64,000 bases of DNA, from positions 5,006,501 to 5,070,500 of the forward strand of contig NZ_LT629702.1 in assembly GCF_900103345.1 (NCBI RefSeq), given 5' to 3'. The translations under genes were made by a program, and so were the position numbers. Every line of letters starts with the position of its first letter. Positions within the stretch are counted from its first letter, which is position 1. Origin of the DNA: Pseudomonas azotoformans (lineage in GTDB: Bacteria > Pseudomonadota > Gammaproteobacteria > Pseudomonadales > Pseudomonadaceae). Positions 47,525 through 55,757 of this stretch are shown one piece after another. The notes below the pieces were generated by a model. That model saw nothing but the letters and a program-made list of their open reading frames with translations. It ran no database searches and was not told where the DNA came from.

Positions 47525-48826
47525 ATGTTGAAGCAACGGATGAGTCTGATCGCTCTGGGGATTTTGAGCGCATCGACAGCAATGGCAAACGACCAGGACC
47601 AGTCCAAGGGTTTTATCGAAGACAGCCACCTGAACATCGCCGCACGTAACGCCTACATCAGCCGCGACTACAAAAACGGCAAGCAAGACAAAGCCGAATG
47701 GGGCCAAGGCTTCATCGGCAAGCTGGAGTCCGGTTTCACCCAGGGCACCGTCGGTGTGGGTGTGGACGTGATCGGCCAATACGCTATCCGCCTGGACGGT
47801 GGTAAAGGTCGCGCTGGCGCGGGCGGTATCGACTTCTTCAAACCGGGTAATGGCACTGCCAACAACCCTGGCTCGGCACCACACGACCTGGCCAAGGGCG
47901 GCGCTGCCGTGAAGTTCCGCGTTTCCAACACCGTGCTCAAGTACGGTGATCAGTTCCCGGCCGTGCCTGTGCTGCAGTACGACAACTCCCGTCTGTTGTC
48001 GGAAACCTACACCGGTACCTCGATCGTTTCCAAAGAGATCGCCGGTCTGCAACTGGACGCGGGTCACTTCACCAAAGAAGCGCGCAAGAGCACGGAAGGC
48101 ACCGACAGCGGTCGCCTGAAAAGCATCGACTACATCGGTGGTAGCTACAAATTCACCGAAAGCCTGTCGGCCGCGCTGTACGCCTCTGACATGCAGGACG
48201 TGCTGAAGAAGCAATACGTCAACGTCAACTACGTACTGGCCCTGCCAGAGAAGCAGTCGCTGACTTTTGACTTCAACGGCTACAAAACCAAGCTGGACAA
48301 GAGCTTCGCCCTGGAAAACCAAGGCAGTGAAGACGCGCGCGACAACAAGATCTGGAGCCTGGGCGCGACCTGGGCCGTTGGCCCGCACAGCTTCACCGTT
48401 GCTCACCAGCGCAGCACCGGCGACACCGGCTACCTGTACGGCGGCTACCGCAACGCTGGCGGCATCGGCGACGGTGGCAACACCATCCTGCTGGCCAACT
48501 CCTACTGGTCCGACTTCAACGGCAAGGACGAGCGTTCGTGGCAAGTTGGCTATGGCATCGACTTCGCCACCTTCGGCGTGCCGGGCCTGACCTACAACGT
48601 TGCCTACGTGCGAGGTACCAACATTGACGACGGTACCAACCGCGGCAATGGCACCGAGCGTGAAATCTGGAACCAGTTCAAGTACGTGGTACAGAGCGGC
48701 CCGGCCAAAGACCTGAGCCTGCGTGCGCGCGCGTCGTGGTTGCGCGTTTCCAGCAACGCCAGCAACTACAACGTAGGCGGTAACGAAATCCGTCTGTTCG
48801 CCGACTACCCGATCAACGTTTTCTGA
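47525..48826 (+). CDS. OprD-family outer-membrane porin
   Basis: Substrate-specific porin of 433 residues. Signal peptide MLKQRMSLIALGILSASTAMA, then an 18-strand barrel with typical motifs NAYISRDYKNGKQDKAEWGQGF and AAVKFRVSNTVLKYGDQ (split here) and C-terminal phenylalanine NVF. The ATG at 47525 is preferred over an in-frame start at 47354 that would place the signal peptide far inside. Substrate not assignable. The A-rich sequence before the ATG (AATAAGGAATACAAGAA) could be a Hfq/Crc site for catabolite repression. Confidence 0.92.
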   Translation: MLKQRMSLIALGILSASTAMANDQDQSKGFIEDSHLNIAARNAYISRDYKNGKQDKAEWGQGFIGKLESGFTQGTVGVGVDVIGQYAIRLDGGKGRAGAGGIDFFKPGNGTANNPGSAPHDLAKGGAAVKFRVSNTVLKYGDQFPAVPVLQYDNSRLLSETYTGTSIVSKEIAGLQLDAGHFTKEARKSTEGTDSGRLKSIDYIGGSYKFTESLSAALYASDMQDVLKKQYVNVNYVLALPEKQSLTFDFNGYKTKLDKSFALENQGSEDARDNKIWSLGATWAVGPHSFTVAHQRSTGDTGYLYGGYRNAGGIGDGGNTILLANSYWSDFNGKDERSWQVGYGIDFATFGVPGLTYNVAYVRGTNIDDGTNRGNGTEREIWNQFKYVVQSGPAKDLSLRARASWLRVSSNASNYNVGGNEIRLFADYPINVF

Positions 48827-48860
48827 TTGATCCGGCGTCGCGCCTGATGTTCAGGCGATA

Positions 48861-48890
48861 AAAAACCCCGACTGGTTCGGGGTTTTTTTA
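48861..48890 (+). terminator. Intrinsic terminator of the porin gene
   Basis: AAAAACCCCGA-CTGG-TTCGGGGTTTTTTT, preceded by a second small hairpin CGCCTGA-TGT-TCAGGCG at 48841-48857. Confidence 0.92.
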
Positions 48891-49031
48891 TGCCCGTCTG
48901 TGCAGGGTAGACTTGTTACATCGAATCACTAATGAAGTACCCGTCCCCACCTTTATCCACTCCCGGCGCAAGCCTAAATTGGCCCCACTGCCTGCCCATC
49001 ACCCCGATGGTCGGCCACTGGAGTCTTCGCC

Positions 49032-49235
49032 ATGCCCTTTGTCAGCCTGCGCATCACCCGTGACGGCGTTACCCCTGAGCAAAAGGCCCAGGTCATCGCC
49101 GAATTCACTGAAACCCTCGAACGCGTCCTGCACAAACGCCCGGACCTGACCCATATCGTCATCGAAGAAGTCGACACCGATAACTGGGGCTACGCCGGCA
49201 TCACCACCACCGAATACCGCAAATCCCAAGCCTGA
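49032..49235 (+). CDS. 4-oxalocrotonate tautomerase-family protein
   Basis: 67 residues. After Met removal the N-terminal proline (MPFVSLRITRDG) would be the catalytic base of the tautomerase fold; EVDTDNWGYAG matches the conserved core. It is 20 bases before the SDR gene, so an operon. Substrate unknown. Confidence 0.85.
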   Translation: MPFVSLRITRDGVTPEQKAQVIAEFTETLERVLHKRPDLTHIVIEEVDTDNWGYAGITTTEYRKSQA

Positions 49236-49255
49236 ATCCCTACCGGAGCATCCTC

Positions 49256-49957
49256 ATGAAAAAAGTCGTCATCATCACCGGCGCGTCCCAAGGTATCGGC
49301 GCCGCCGTGGTCCAGGCCTACCGTGCCCTCGATTACCGCGTGGTCGCCACCTCGCGCTCGATCCAGCCGTCCACCGACCCCGACATCCTCACCGTCGCCG
49401 GCGACATCGCCGACCCGGCCACGGCCCAGCGCATCATCCACGACACCCTGGCCACCTTCGGGCGCATCGACAGCCTGATCAACAATGCCGGCATCTTCGT
49501 CGCCAAACCCTTCACCGCCTACACCCAGGAGGACTACGCCAATGTGCTCGCGGTGAACCTCAATGGCTTCTTCTATATCACCCAACTCGCCATTGCCGAG
49601 ATGGAAAAGAACCGCGCCGGCCACGTCGTGAACGTCACCACCAGCCTGGTTGACCACGCGATTGACGGCGTGCCATCGGTACTCGCCAACCTCACCAAAG
49701 GCGGCTTGAATTCAGCGACCAAATCGTTGGCGATTGAATACGCCAAGCGCGGCATTCGGGTGAACGCAGTGAGCCCGGGGATCATCAAGACGCCGATGCA
49801 CGGCGAAGAAACCCACGCGGCGTTGGGGCAATTGCACCCGGTCGGGCACATGGGGGAAGTGAGTGACATCGCCCAGGCAATCGTCTACCTGGAAAGCGCC
49901 GGCTTTGTGACCGGCGAGATTCTGCATGTCGACGGCGGGCAAAGCGCCGGGCATTGA
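49256..49957 (+). CDS. Short-chain dehydrogenase/reductase lacking the usual catalytic Tyr
   Basis: 233 residues of classical SDR fold: cofactor motif TGASQGIGAA, NNAG in LINNAGIF, and the C-terminal VDGGQSAGH. The usual Y-x-x-x-K is replaced by A-N-L-T-K (in VLANLTKGGLN), so the lysine remains but the tyrosine is absent; the preceding serine is in VTTSLV. Oxidoreductase activity is doubtful unless another residue takes the role. Co-transcribed with the tautomerase. Confidence 0.85.
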   Translation: MKKVVIITGASQGIGAAVVQAYRALDYRVVATSRSIQPSTDPDILTVAGDIADPATAQRIIHDTLATFGRIDSLINNAGIFVAKPFTAYTQEDYANVLAVNLNGFFYITQLAIAEMEKNRAGHVVNVTTSLVDHAIDGVPSVLANLTKGGLNSATKSLAIEYAKRGIRVNAVSPGIIKTPMHGEETHAALGQLHPVGHMGEVSDIAQAIVYLESAGFVTGEILHVDGGQSAGH

Positions 49958-49972
49958 GACACACGTCCCGGC

Positions 49973-50860
49973 CTAACCCGGCCGGGCGTTATCATCCCGT
50001 GGCGAGCGGCCGAAAAAGGCTTTGTATGCCCGGCTGAACGCGGCTTCGGACTCATAGCCAATCGCAAAACCCACTTCTCCGATGCGACCGTCCTGTTTGG
50101 CCAGCATGGTTTTTGCCAGGGTCAGCCGCCATTCATTCTGATACCGAAGCGGCGAGCGGCCGACCAGGGCGCTGAACCTCTCGCAGAAATTCGACCGCGA
50201 CATGCCCGCCACCTCAGCCAGGTTGTCGATGCGCCATTGCTTGCCCGGTGTTTCGTGAATGGCTTTCAGCACACGCGCGATACGCGCGTCCGACAACCCA
50301 CCCAACCATCCGGAAGCGGCGCCCTGGTGCACCCAGGTGCGCAGGATGCGAATCACCACCAGGTCGATCAGGCGCGAAATCATCAACGCCCCGCCCGGCT
50401 GCGTATCGTGGGCTTCGAGCAACATGAAATGCAGAATGCCTTCCGCCCACGCGGCAGCGTCGGCTTGCTGGATATGGATCAGCCGAGGCAGGGCGAACAG
50501 CATGGCCTGGAAGCTGCTCGCGTCGAACCAGAAGCGGCAGATGACCACGGTTGCCGGCCCATTCAGGGCGGTCAGCGTGATGCCCGTGGGGTCGTGGGGC
50601 AGCAGGATCACATCGCCTTGCTCCAGCGTCAGGGGGGGCTGATGGGCGGCATTCAGATGTAACCGACCGTGCTGGAGTACGCAGATGTGCGCGCTTTTTT
50701 CATCCAGCGTGAGGGGCTGTGCCTCCGTCAGCGTGCAGGAATAAACCCGATCACCTGTCAGGCGGATCTGCGCCAGTACCTGGGACAGCAGGTCGCCCTT
50801 GGCCAGCCCTTCCAGCTGCATTTGTGGATGAATGATCAAATTTTCCAAGGGATTCATCAT
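49973..50860 (-). CDS. AraC-family regulator with cupin-type effector domain
   Basis: 295 residues. N-terminal AraC-binding cupin domain (HICVLQHGRLHLN, LEQGDVILLPHD) and C-terminal double helix-turn-helix (VAGMSRSNFCERFSALVGRS, GFAIGYESEAAFSRAYKAFF). It converges with the SDR gene and diverges from the membrane protein, either of which it may regulate. The second codon is also ATG. Confidence 0.88.
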   Translation of the reverse strand: MMNPLENLIIHPQMQLEGLAKGDLLSQVLAQIRLTGDRVYSCTLTEAQPLTLDEKSAHICVLQHGRLHLNAAHQPPLTLEQGDVILLPHDPTGITLTALNGPATVVICRFWFDASSFQAMLFALPRLIHIQQADAAAWAEGILHFMLLEAHDTQPGGALMISRLIDLVVIRILRTWVHQGAASGWLGGLSDARIARVLKAIHETPGKQWRIDNLAEVAGMSRSNFCERFSALVGRSPLRYQNEWRLTLAKTMLAKQDGRIGEVGFAIGYESEAAFSRAYKAFFGRSPRDDNARPG

Positions 50861-50983
50861 GTCGGTCCGACCCCGTCTTCACTAAGCTGACCGCCGAGAT
50901 CATAGCGTGCCGACCGCGTCGGGATGAGCCTTTCCCGCGCTGACGGCTTTTTGCACATCATCCAACCACATGGGAACACCACA

Positions 50984-51478
50984 ATGTTCGGAATCTCCGC
51001 CCTTGGCTGGCTGCACACCCTCGGCAGCTTGCCGGCCATTCCACTGGCCGCCTACATGTTTATCCGGCATGGCCGCATCGTGCCGCGCTCAGTGCCGGGC
51101 GTGTTGTATTTCGTGTCGATGTTGATCGGCGGCCTCACCGTGTTCCTAGTCGCGCATCAGCCCGTCAGCAACGCCATCGGCATCATTACGATTACGCTGC
51201 TGCTGGCAGGTTATGGGGTAGGGCGCGTGGCCTGGCTGGGGCGAGCCCGGGTGTATGTGGAGACGATCTTGCTGAGCCTGACGGCTTTTTTCCTGATGGT
51301 GCCCACCGTGTCCGAGACGTTGCGTCGCGTTCCCGATGGCCACCCCTTCGTCACTGACCTGCAATCCCCGGTGCTGCTGGGCGCGCAGGCGGGCATTGCG
51401 TTGGCGCTGGTGATCGGCGTGACGGTGCAAATGGTGTACCTGCGCAGGCAATCGCGCCTCAGCACTGCCCAACGCTGA
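50984..51478 (+). CDS. Small integral membrane protein
   Basis: 164 residues from the ATG at 50984, with about four to five hydrophobic helices (FGISALGWLHTLGSLPAIPL, LYFVSMLIGGLTVFLVA, IGIITITLLLAGYGVG, GIALALVIGVTVQMVYL). An upstream extension is not supported by a good ribosome site. No family recognised. Divergent from the AraC gene by 123 bases and probably its target. Confidence 0.7.
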   Translation: MFGISALGWLHTLGSLPAIPLAAYMFIRHGRIVPRSVPGVLYFVSMLIGGLTVFLVAHQPVSNAIGIITITLLLAGYGVGRVAWLGRARVYVETILLSLTAFFLMVPTVSETLRRVPDGHPFVTDLQSPVLLGAQAGIALALVIGVTVQMVYLRRQSRLSTAQR

Positions 51479-51702
51479 AAAACCGGGCAGAAACTGCCAG
51501 CTTTCATCGCCCAACACCGTGTAGCCGCCCATGAAGTCGGAGACAGCAATCGTCACGCAAGTCGTTTCGACCACACAGCCTGGGACACCAATATGGGTGC
51601 AGTAGACGTGATGCCTGGAAGGGTGACAAGCAGGCTGCGCCCTATTACCAGCGTCAAATAAGTGGCTAATTTTGTCACTGGTTGCCGTTTAGCGGCAAAT
51701 TA

Positions 51703-51716
51703 GACAATTCGTTGAC
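51703..51716. promoter_or_regulatory. Possible FleQ box of the pel promoter
   Basis: GACAATTCGTTGAC is close to the FleQ consensus GTCAATNATTGAC and overlaps the -35 box. FleQ represses pel in P. aeruginosa when c-di-GMP is low and activates it when c-di-GMP binds. Confidence 0.45.
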
Positions 51717-51740
51717 AGTCTCTTTTGGATCCACCATGAT
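51712..51740 (+). promoter_or_regulatory. Predicted sigma-70 promoter of pelX
   Basis: TTGACA (51712-51717), a 17-base spacer and CATGAT (51735-51740). The predicted start near 51747 gives a 5' leader of about 200 bases before pelX. Confidence 0.55.
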
Positions 51741-51948
51741 CGCCACGAATTTGATGGCTCTAAGCCATTAAAATGACATTAGCAACGCGCATTCGTCCCA
51801 TGCTGTGGTTCTTCAAGATTCAGGGATAAGGCGGCTTGGACTCGGATGGCCAGGCGACGTTGGTCAGGGTAGCCCTAAAACACTGTCACCTTTAATTAGC
51901 AGGCTCGTTTGTCGCTGCCTGCGCTCGAGTCTTTAGGAAGTAAACTTC

Positions 51949-52881
51949 ATGGCTGTAGGACGAATTCTGGTTACCGGTGGTGCAGGTTTTATTGGTTCAC
52001 ATCTGGTCGATGCGTTGCTGGGCAAAGGCTACAAGATTCGCGTATTGGACAATTTGTCGACCGGTAAGGTGGCTAACCTGCCCGTTGGTAACCCTGATCT
52101 GGAACTGCTGGTTGGCGATGTCGCCGACAGCGCCGTGGTCGAGCAGGCCATGCGTGATTGCAGCGCAGTCGTGCATCTGGCGGCGGTTGCATCGGTGCAG
52201 GCCTCGGTAGACGATCCTGTCGCCACTCACCAGGCTAATTTCGTCGGCACACTCAACGTGTGCCAAAGCATGCTCAAGGCCGGTGTGGCGCGTGTGGTAT
52301 TTGCCTCCAGCGCGGCTACCTATGGCAACAACGGCGAAGGCACGGCCATCGCCGAAGACACGCCCAAGTCCCCACTGACGCCTTATGCCAGCGACAAGTT
52401 GGCCAGTGAGTACTACCTGGACTTCTACCGTCGCGAGCACGGCCTGGAGCCGGTGATCTTCCGCTTTTTCAATATCTTCGGCCCACGCCAGGACCCGTCT
52501 TCGCCTTACTCCGGTGTGATCAGCATCTTCACCGAGCGCGCGTTGGCGGGTAAGCCGATTACCGTCTTTGGTGACGGCGAGCAAACCCGCGACTTCGTCT
52601 ACGTGCAGGACCTGGTGAGCATCCTCGTCCAGGCAGTCGAGACCCGCGAACCGGCACCTGAAGCCATCAACGTAGGGCTCAGCCGTTCGACCAGCCTCAA
52701 CGACCTGATCGCTGAACTGGGCAATGCCACCGGCACCGCGTTGAACGTGACGTACCAAGCTTCACGTCAAGGCGACATCCGTCATTCGCGCGCTGATAAC
52801 GCCCGTCTGCTGGAGCGCTTTGCACTCCCGCAACCGACCTCCATTGGCCAGGGTTTGGCGCAGCTGTTGCGCAGCTTGTAG
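51949..52881 (+). CDS. pelX: PelX, UDP-GlcNAc C4-epimerase
   Basis: 310-residue NAD-dependent extended SDR. NAD motif [15 protein letters not shown], Ser motif ASSAATYGN, catalytic YASDK. In P. protegens the equivalent gene next to pel makes UDP-GalNAc from UDP-GlcNAc, the precursor of Pel. It is upstream of pelA by 62 bases. A GalE-type UDP-glucose epimerase is the alternative if it is not the P. protegens equivalent. Confidence 0.85.
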   Translation: MAVGRILVTGGAGFIGSHLVDALLGKGYKIRVLDNLSTGKVANLPVGNPDLELLVGDVADSAVVEQAMRDCSAVVHLAAVASVQASVDDPVATHQANFVGTLNVCQSMLKAGVARVVFASSAATYGNNGEGTAIAEDTPKSPLTPYASDKLASEYYLDFYRREHGLEPVIFRFFNIFGPRQDPSSPYSGVISIFTERALAGKPITVFGDGEQTRDFVYVQDLVSILVQAVETREPAPEAINVGLSRSTSLNDLIAELGNATGTALNVTYQASRQGDIRHSRADNARLLERFALPQPTSIGQGLAQLLRSL

Positions 52882-52943
52882 CTCGCCGGTCACTTCGCCC
52901 GACGTCTACGCAGTATTGGCTCAGTCATCTTCAAGAGTGAATT

Positions 52944-55757
52944 ATGGAAATCGTTTTCCGCAGGACGCGTATCCGCGCGATCGCTGAGCGGCTGTTGGCT
53001 GCTCTTGCCTTATTCGTCGGCGGGCCGAGCGTGCACGCTGCCACCATGGCCCCACCGAACAGCGTGGCGTTCTGGTACGCCGAGCAACCACCGCTGCCGG
53101 AACTGGCGCAGTTCGACTGGGCCGTGGTCGAACCGGGGCACATGACGCCTGGCGATGTGAAAACCTTGCGGGCATTGGGCAGCCAGCCGTTTGCCTACCT
53201 GTCCATCGGTGAGTTTGATGGCAATAAGGCCGAGGTCGAGAAAGCCGGGTTGAGCAAAGCGGTTTCCCCTGTGCGTAATGACGCCTGGAACAGCCAGGTG
53301 ATGGATCTCACATCGACGGTCTGGCGCGAGCATCTGTTCGGACGTGCCAAGGCCCTGGAAGCGCAAGGCTATGCGGGCCTGTTCCTCGACACCCTCGACA
53401 GTTTCCAACTGATGCCCGAGGCTTCGCGCGAAAGCCAGCGCGTCGGCCTGGCCAGCTTGCTGCGTGAGCTGCACAAGCGTCAGCCGAACCTCAAGCTGTT
53501 CTTCAACCGTGGTTTCGAAGTGTTGCCTGAGCTGGACGGCGTTGCCGCCGCCGTGGCGGTCGAGTCGATCCATGCCGGTTGGGATGCTTCCGCAAAACGC
53601 TATCGCCCGGTGTCCGAGTCCGATCGCCAGTGGCTCGAAACCCACCTGCAACCGCTGCGCGCCAAGGGTGTGCCGCTGGTGGCCATCGACTACTTGCCAC
53701 CCGAGCGTCGTGAGGAGGCGCGCACGCTCGCCAAGCGTCTGCGCGATGAGGGGTTCATTCCCTACATCAGTACCCCGGACCTCAACACCCTGGGCATCAG
53801 CAGCATCGAGGTCCAGCCGCGCCGTATCGCTATGATCTACGACCCGCGTGAAGGCGCGCTGGAAGATGCCGCTGGCCATAGCAACCTGGGCGGGCTGCTG
53901 GAGTACCTCGGTTACCGAGTCGATTACCTGCCCGCCGACAGTGACCTGCCGCTCTACGGTTTCAGTGGTTTGTACGCGGGTGTGGTCACCTGGATGACCA
54001 GCGGCCCGCCGCAGGATGCACCGGCGTTCAATCGCTTTATCAACGCCCGTCTCGACGAGCAGGTGCCAGTGGTGTTCTTCAGTGGTCTGCCGGTTGAAGA
54101 CAAGTTGTTGCTCAAGCGCCTGGGCCTCAAGCGGGATGCGCCGCCCGCCACTCAAGTGTTGACCATCACCCACCAGGACAAGGCCCTGCTGGGCGCCTTC
54201 GAGGCACCGGTGGTGCCGCGCTCCCGTGACCTGGCAGCGGTCTCCGTATTGCCCAACGGCCCCACCCCGGCGTTGTCCTTGAGCGGTGCCAATGGCGCCG
54301 TTTTCAACCCGGTAGTGGTCGGTAAATGGGGAGGACTGGCGCTGGCGCCTTACCTGCTCGAAATCAACAACGAGCGTAGCCGCTGGATTCTCGATCCGTT
54401 CGCGTTCCTTCAGGCCAGCCTGCGTCTACCGGCGCAACCTCGGCCGGACACCACCACCGAGAATGGCCGGCGCATTGCGACCGTGCACATCGATGGCGAC
54501 GGGTTTCCCTCCCGCGCCGAAGTGCGCGGCACGCCCTATGCGGGGCGTCATACGCTGGACGACTACATCAAGCCCAACCCGTTCCTGACGTCGGTGTCGA
54601 TCATCGAAGGCGAGATCTCGCCGCGCGGCGCGTTCCCGTTCCTGGCCCGCGAGCTGGAGCCGATTGCCCGCGAGATCTTCGCCAACCCTAAAGTCGAAGT
54701 GGCCACGCACACCTACAGCCACCCGTTTTTCATGCAGCCGGAGAAAGCCAAGAAGCGCGAGAATTTCAACGCGGAATACGGCTTGAACATGAAAATCGTC
54801 GGCTACGACAAAATCGATTTTCGTCGGGAGATTTTTGGCTCGCGCGATTACATCAACCAGAACCTGACGACGCCACAGAAGCCGGTGAAGATGGTGTTCT
54901 GGCCAGGCGATGCGCTGCCATCTGCCAGCACCATCAAGCTGGCCTATGACGCCGGCTTGAAGAACGTCAACGGCGCCGAAACCATCATGACCAAGGCCAA
55001 CCCGTCCCTGACCGGGTTGAACCCGTTGCTGCGGCCGACGCCTGGGGGTTTGCAGTACTACGCGCCGATCATCAATGAAAACCTCTACACCAACCTGTGG
55101 AAAGGCCCGTACTACGGCTTCCGTGAGTTGATCGAGACGTTCGAACTCACCGACAGCCCACGCCGCCTGCGTGGGCTGCACCTCTACTACCACTTCTATT
55201 CCAGCACCAAGCAAGCCTCGATCAAGGCCATGCACGAGATCTACGGCTACATGCGCGAGCAACAGCCGATGTCGTTGTGGATGAGCGACTACGTCGACCG
55301 TCTGCATGGTTTGTACCAGGCGAGCCTGGCCCGTACTGCGGACGGCGCCTGGCAGATTCGCGGGATGGACGCGCTGCGTACCGTGCGCCTGGATGCACAA
55401 ATGGGCTGGCCGGACTTGCTCAAATCCCAAGGTGTCGCGGGTGTACGTGACTTGCCGCAAGGGCGCTATGTGGCCCTGAGCAGCGACAAGGCGTTGCTCG
55501 CATTGCGTACGGACAGAGACCCTCGCCCTGCGCTGGAGGAGGCCAACGTGCCGTTGCTCGATTGGCGTTACCTGGACGATCGTCGCGTGAGCTTTTCCTT
55601 CGCCGGTCAGTTCGACCTGACCTTCACCGTGCGCTCGGCAACCGCCTGCCGCGTGGAAGTCGATGGGCAACGATTCGCGGGCAAGGCTTCGGCCGGCCTT
55701 TGGACTTTTCAACTTCCTATGAAGCAGGTGAGTAATGGTCAACTCCTCTGCAACTAA
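52944..55757 (+). CDS. pelA: PelA, Pel hydrolase and deacetylase
   Basis: Periplasmic 937-residue enzyme that hydrolyses and deacetylates Pel. Signal peptide to about residue 33 (...GGPSVHA), then a TIM-barrel glycoside hydrolase (YLSIGEFDG, GLFLDTLDSF), a middle domain and a NodB-like deacetylase with D517 and D519 in HIDGDGF and H589/H593 in HTYSH. Tail domain beta-rich. Overlaps pelB by 23 bases. Confidence 0.93.
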   Translation: MEIVFRRTRIRAIAERLLAALALFVGGPSVHAATMAPPNSVAFWYAEQPPLPELAQFDWAVVEPGHMTPGDVKTLRALGSQPFAYLSIGEFDGNKAEVEKAGLSKAVSPVRNDAWNSQVMDLTSTVWREHLFGRAKALEAQGYAGLFLDTLDSFQLMPEASRESQRVGLASLLRELHKRQPNLKLFFNRGFEVLPELDGVAAAVAVESIHAGWDASAKRYRPVSESDRQWLETHLQPLRAKGVPLVAIDYLPPERREEARTLAKRLRDEGFIPYISTPDLNTLGISSIEVQPRRIAMIYDPREGALEDAAGHSNLGGLLEYLGYRVDYLPADSDLPLYGFSGLYAGVVTWMTSGPPQDAPAFNRFINARLDEQVPVVFFSGLPVEDKLLLKRLGLKRDAPPATQVLTITHQDKALLGAFEAPVVPRSRDLAAVSVLPNGPTPALSLSGANGAVFNPVVVGKWGGLALAPYLLEINNERSRWILDPFAFLQASLRLPAQPRPDTTTENGRRIATVHIDGDGFPSRAEVRGTPYAGRHTLDDYIKPNPFLTSVSIIEGEISPRGAFPFLARELEPIAREIFANPKVEVATHTYSHPFFMQPEKAKKRENFNAEYGLNMKIVGYDKIDFRREIFGSRDYINQNLTTPQKPVKMVFWPGDALPSASTIKLAYDAGLKNVNGAETIMTKANPSLTGLNPLLRPTPGGLQYYAPIINENLYTNLWKGPYYGFRELIETFELTDSPRRLRGLHLYYHFYSSTKQASIKAMHEIYGYMREQQPMSLWMSDYVDRLHGLYQASLARTADGAWQIRGMDALRTVRLDAQMGWPDLLKSQGVAGVRDLPQGRYVALSSDKALLALRTDRDPRPALEEANVPLLDWRYLDDRRVSFSFAGQFDLTFTVRSATACRVEVDGQRFAGKASAGLWTFQLPMKQVSNGQLLCN

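Larger units (their letters stand above)
51479..51948. promoter_or_regulatory. Upstream regulatory region of the pel locus
   Basis: 470 bases without a gene. It holds a 17-base inverted repeat TTGCCG-TTTAG-CGGCAA (51682-51698), a FleQ-like site, a sigma-70-type promoter and a leader of about 200 bases with four GGA triplets, the last in the ribosome site TTTAGGAAG. The GGA triplets could be RsmA/RsmE contacts. Each is a sequence-level inference. Confidence 0.5.
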
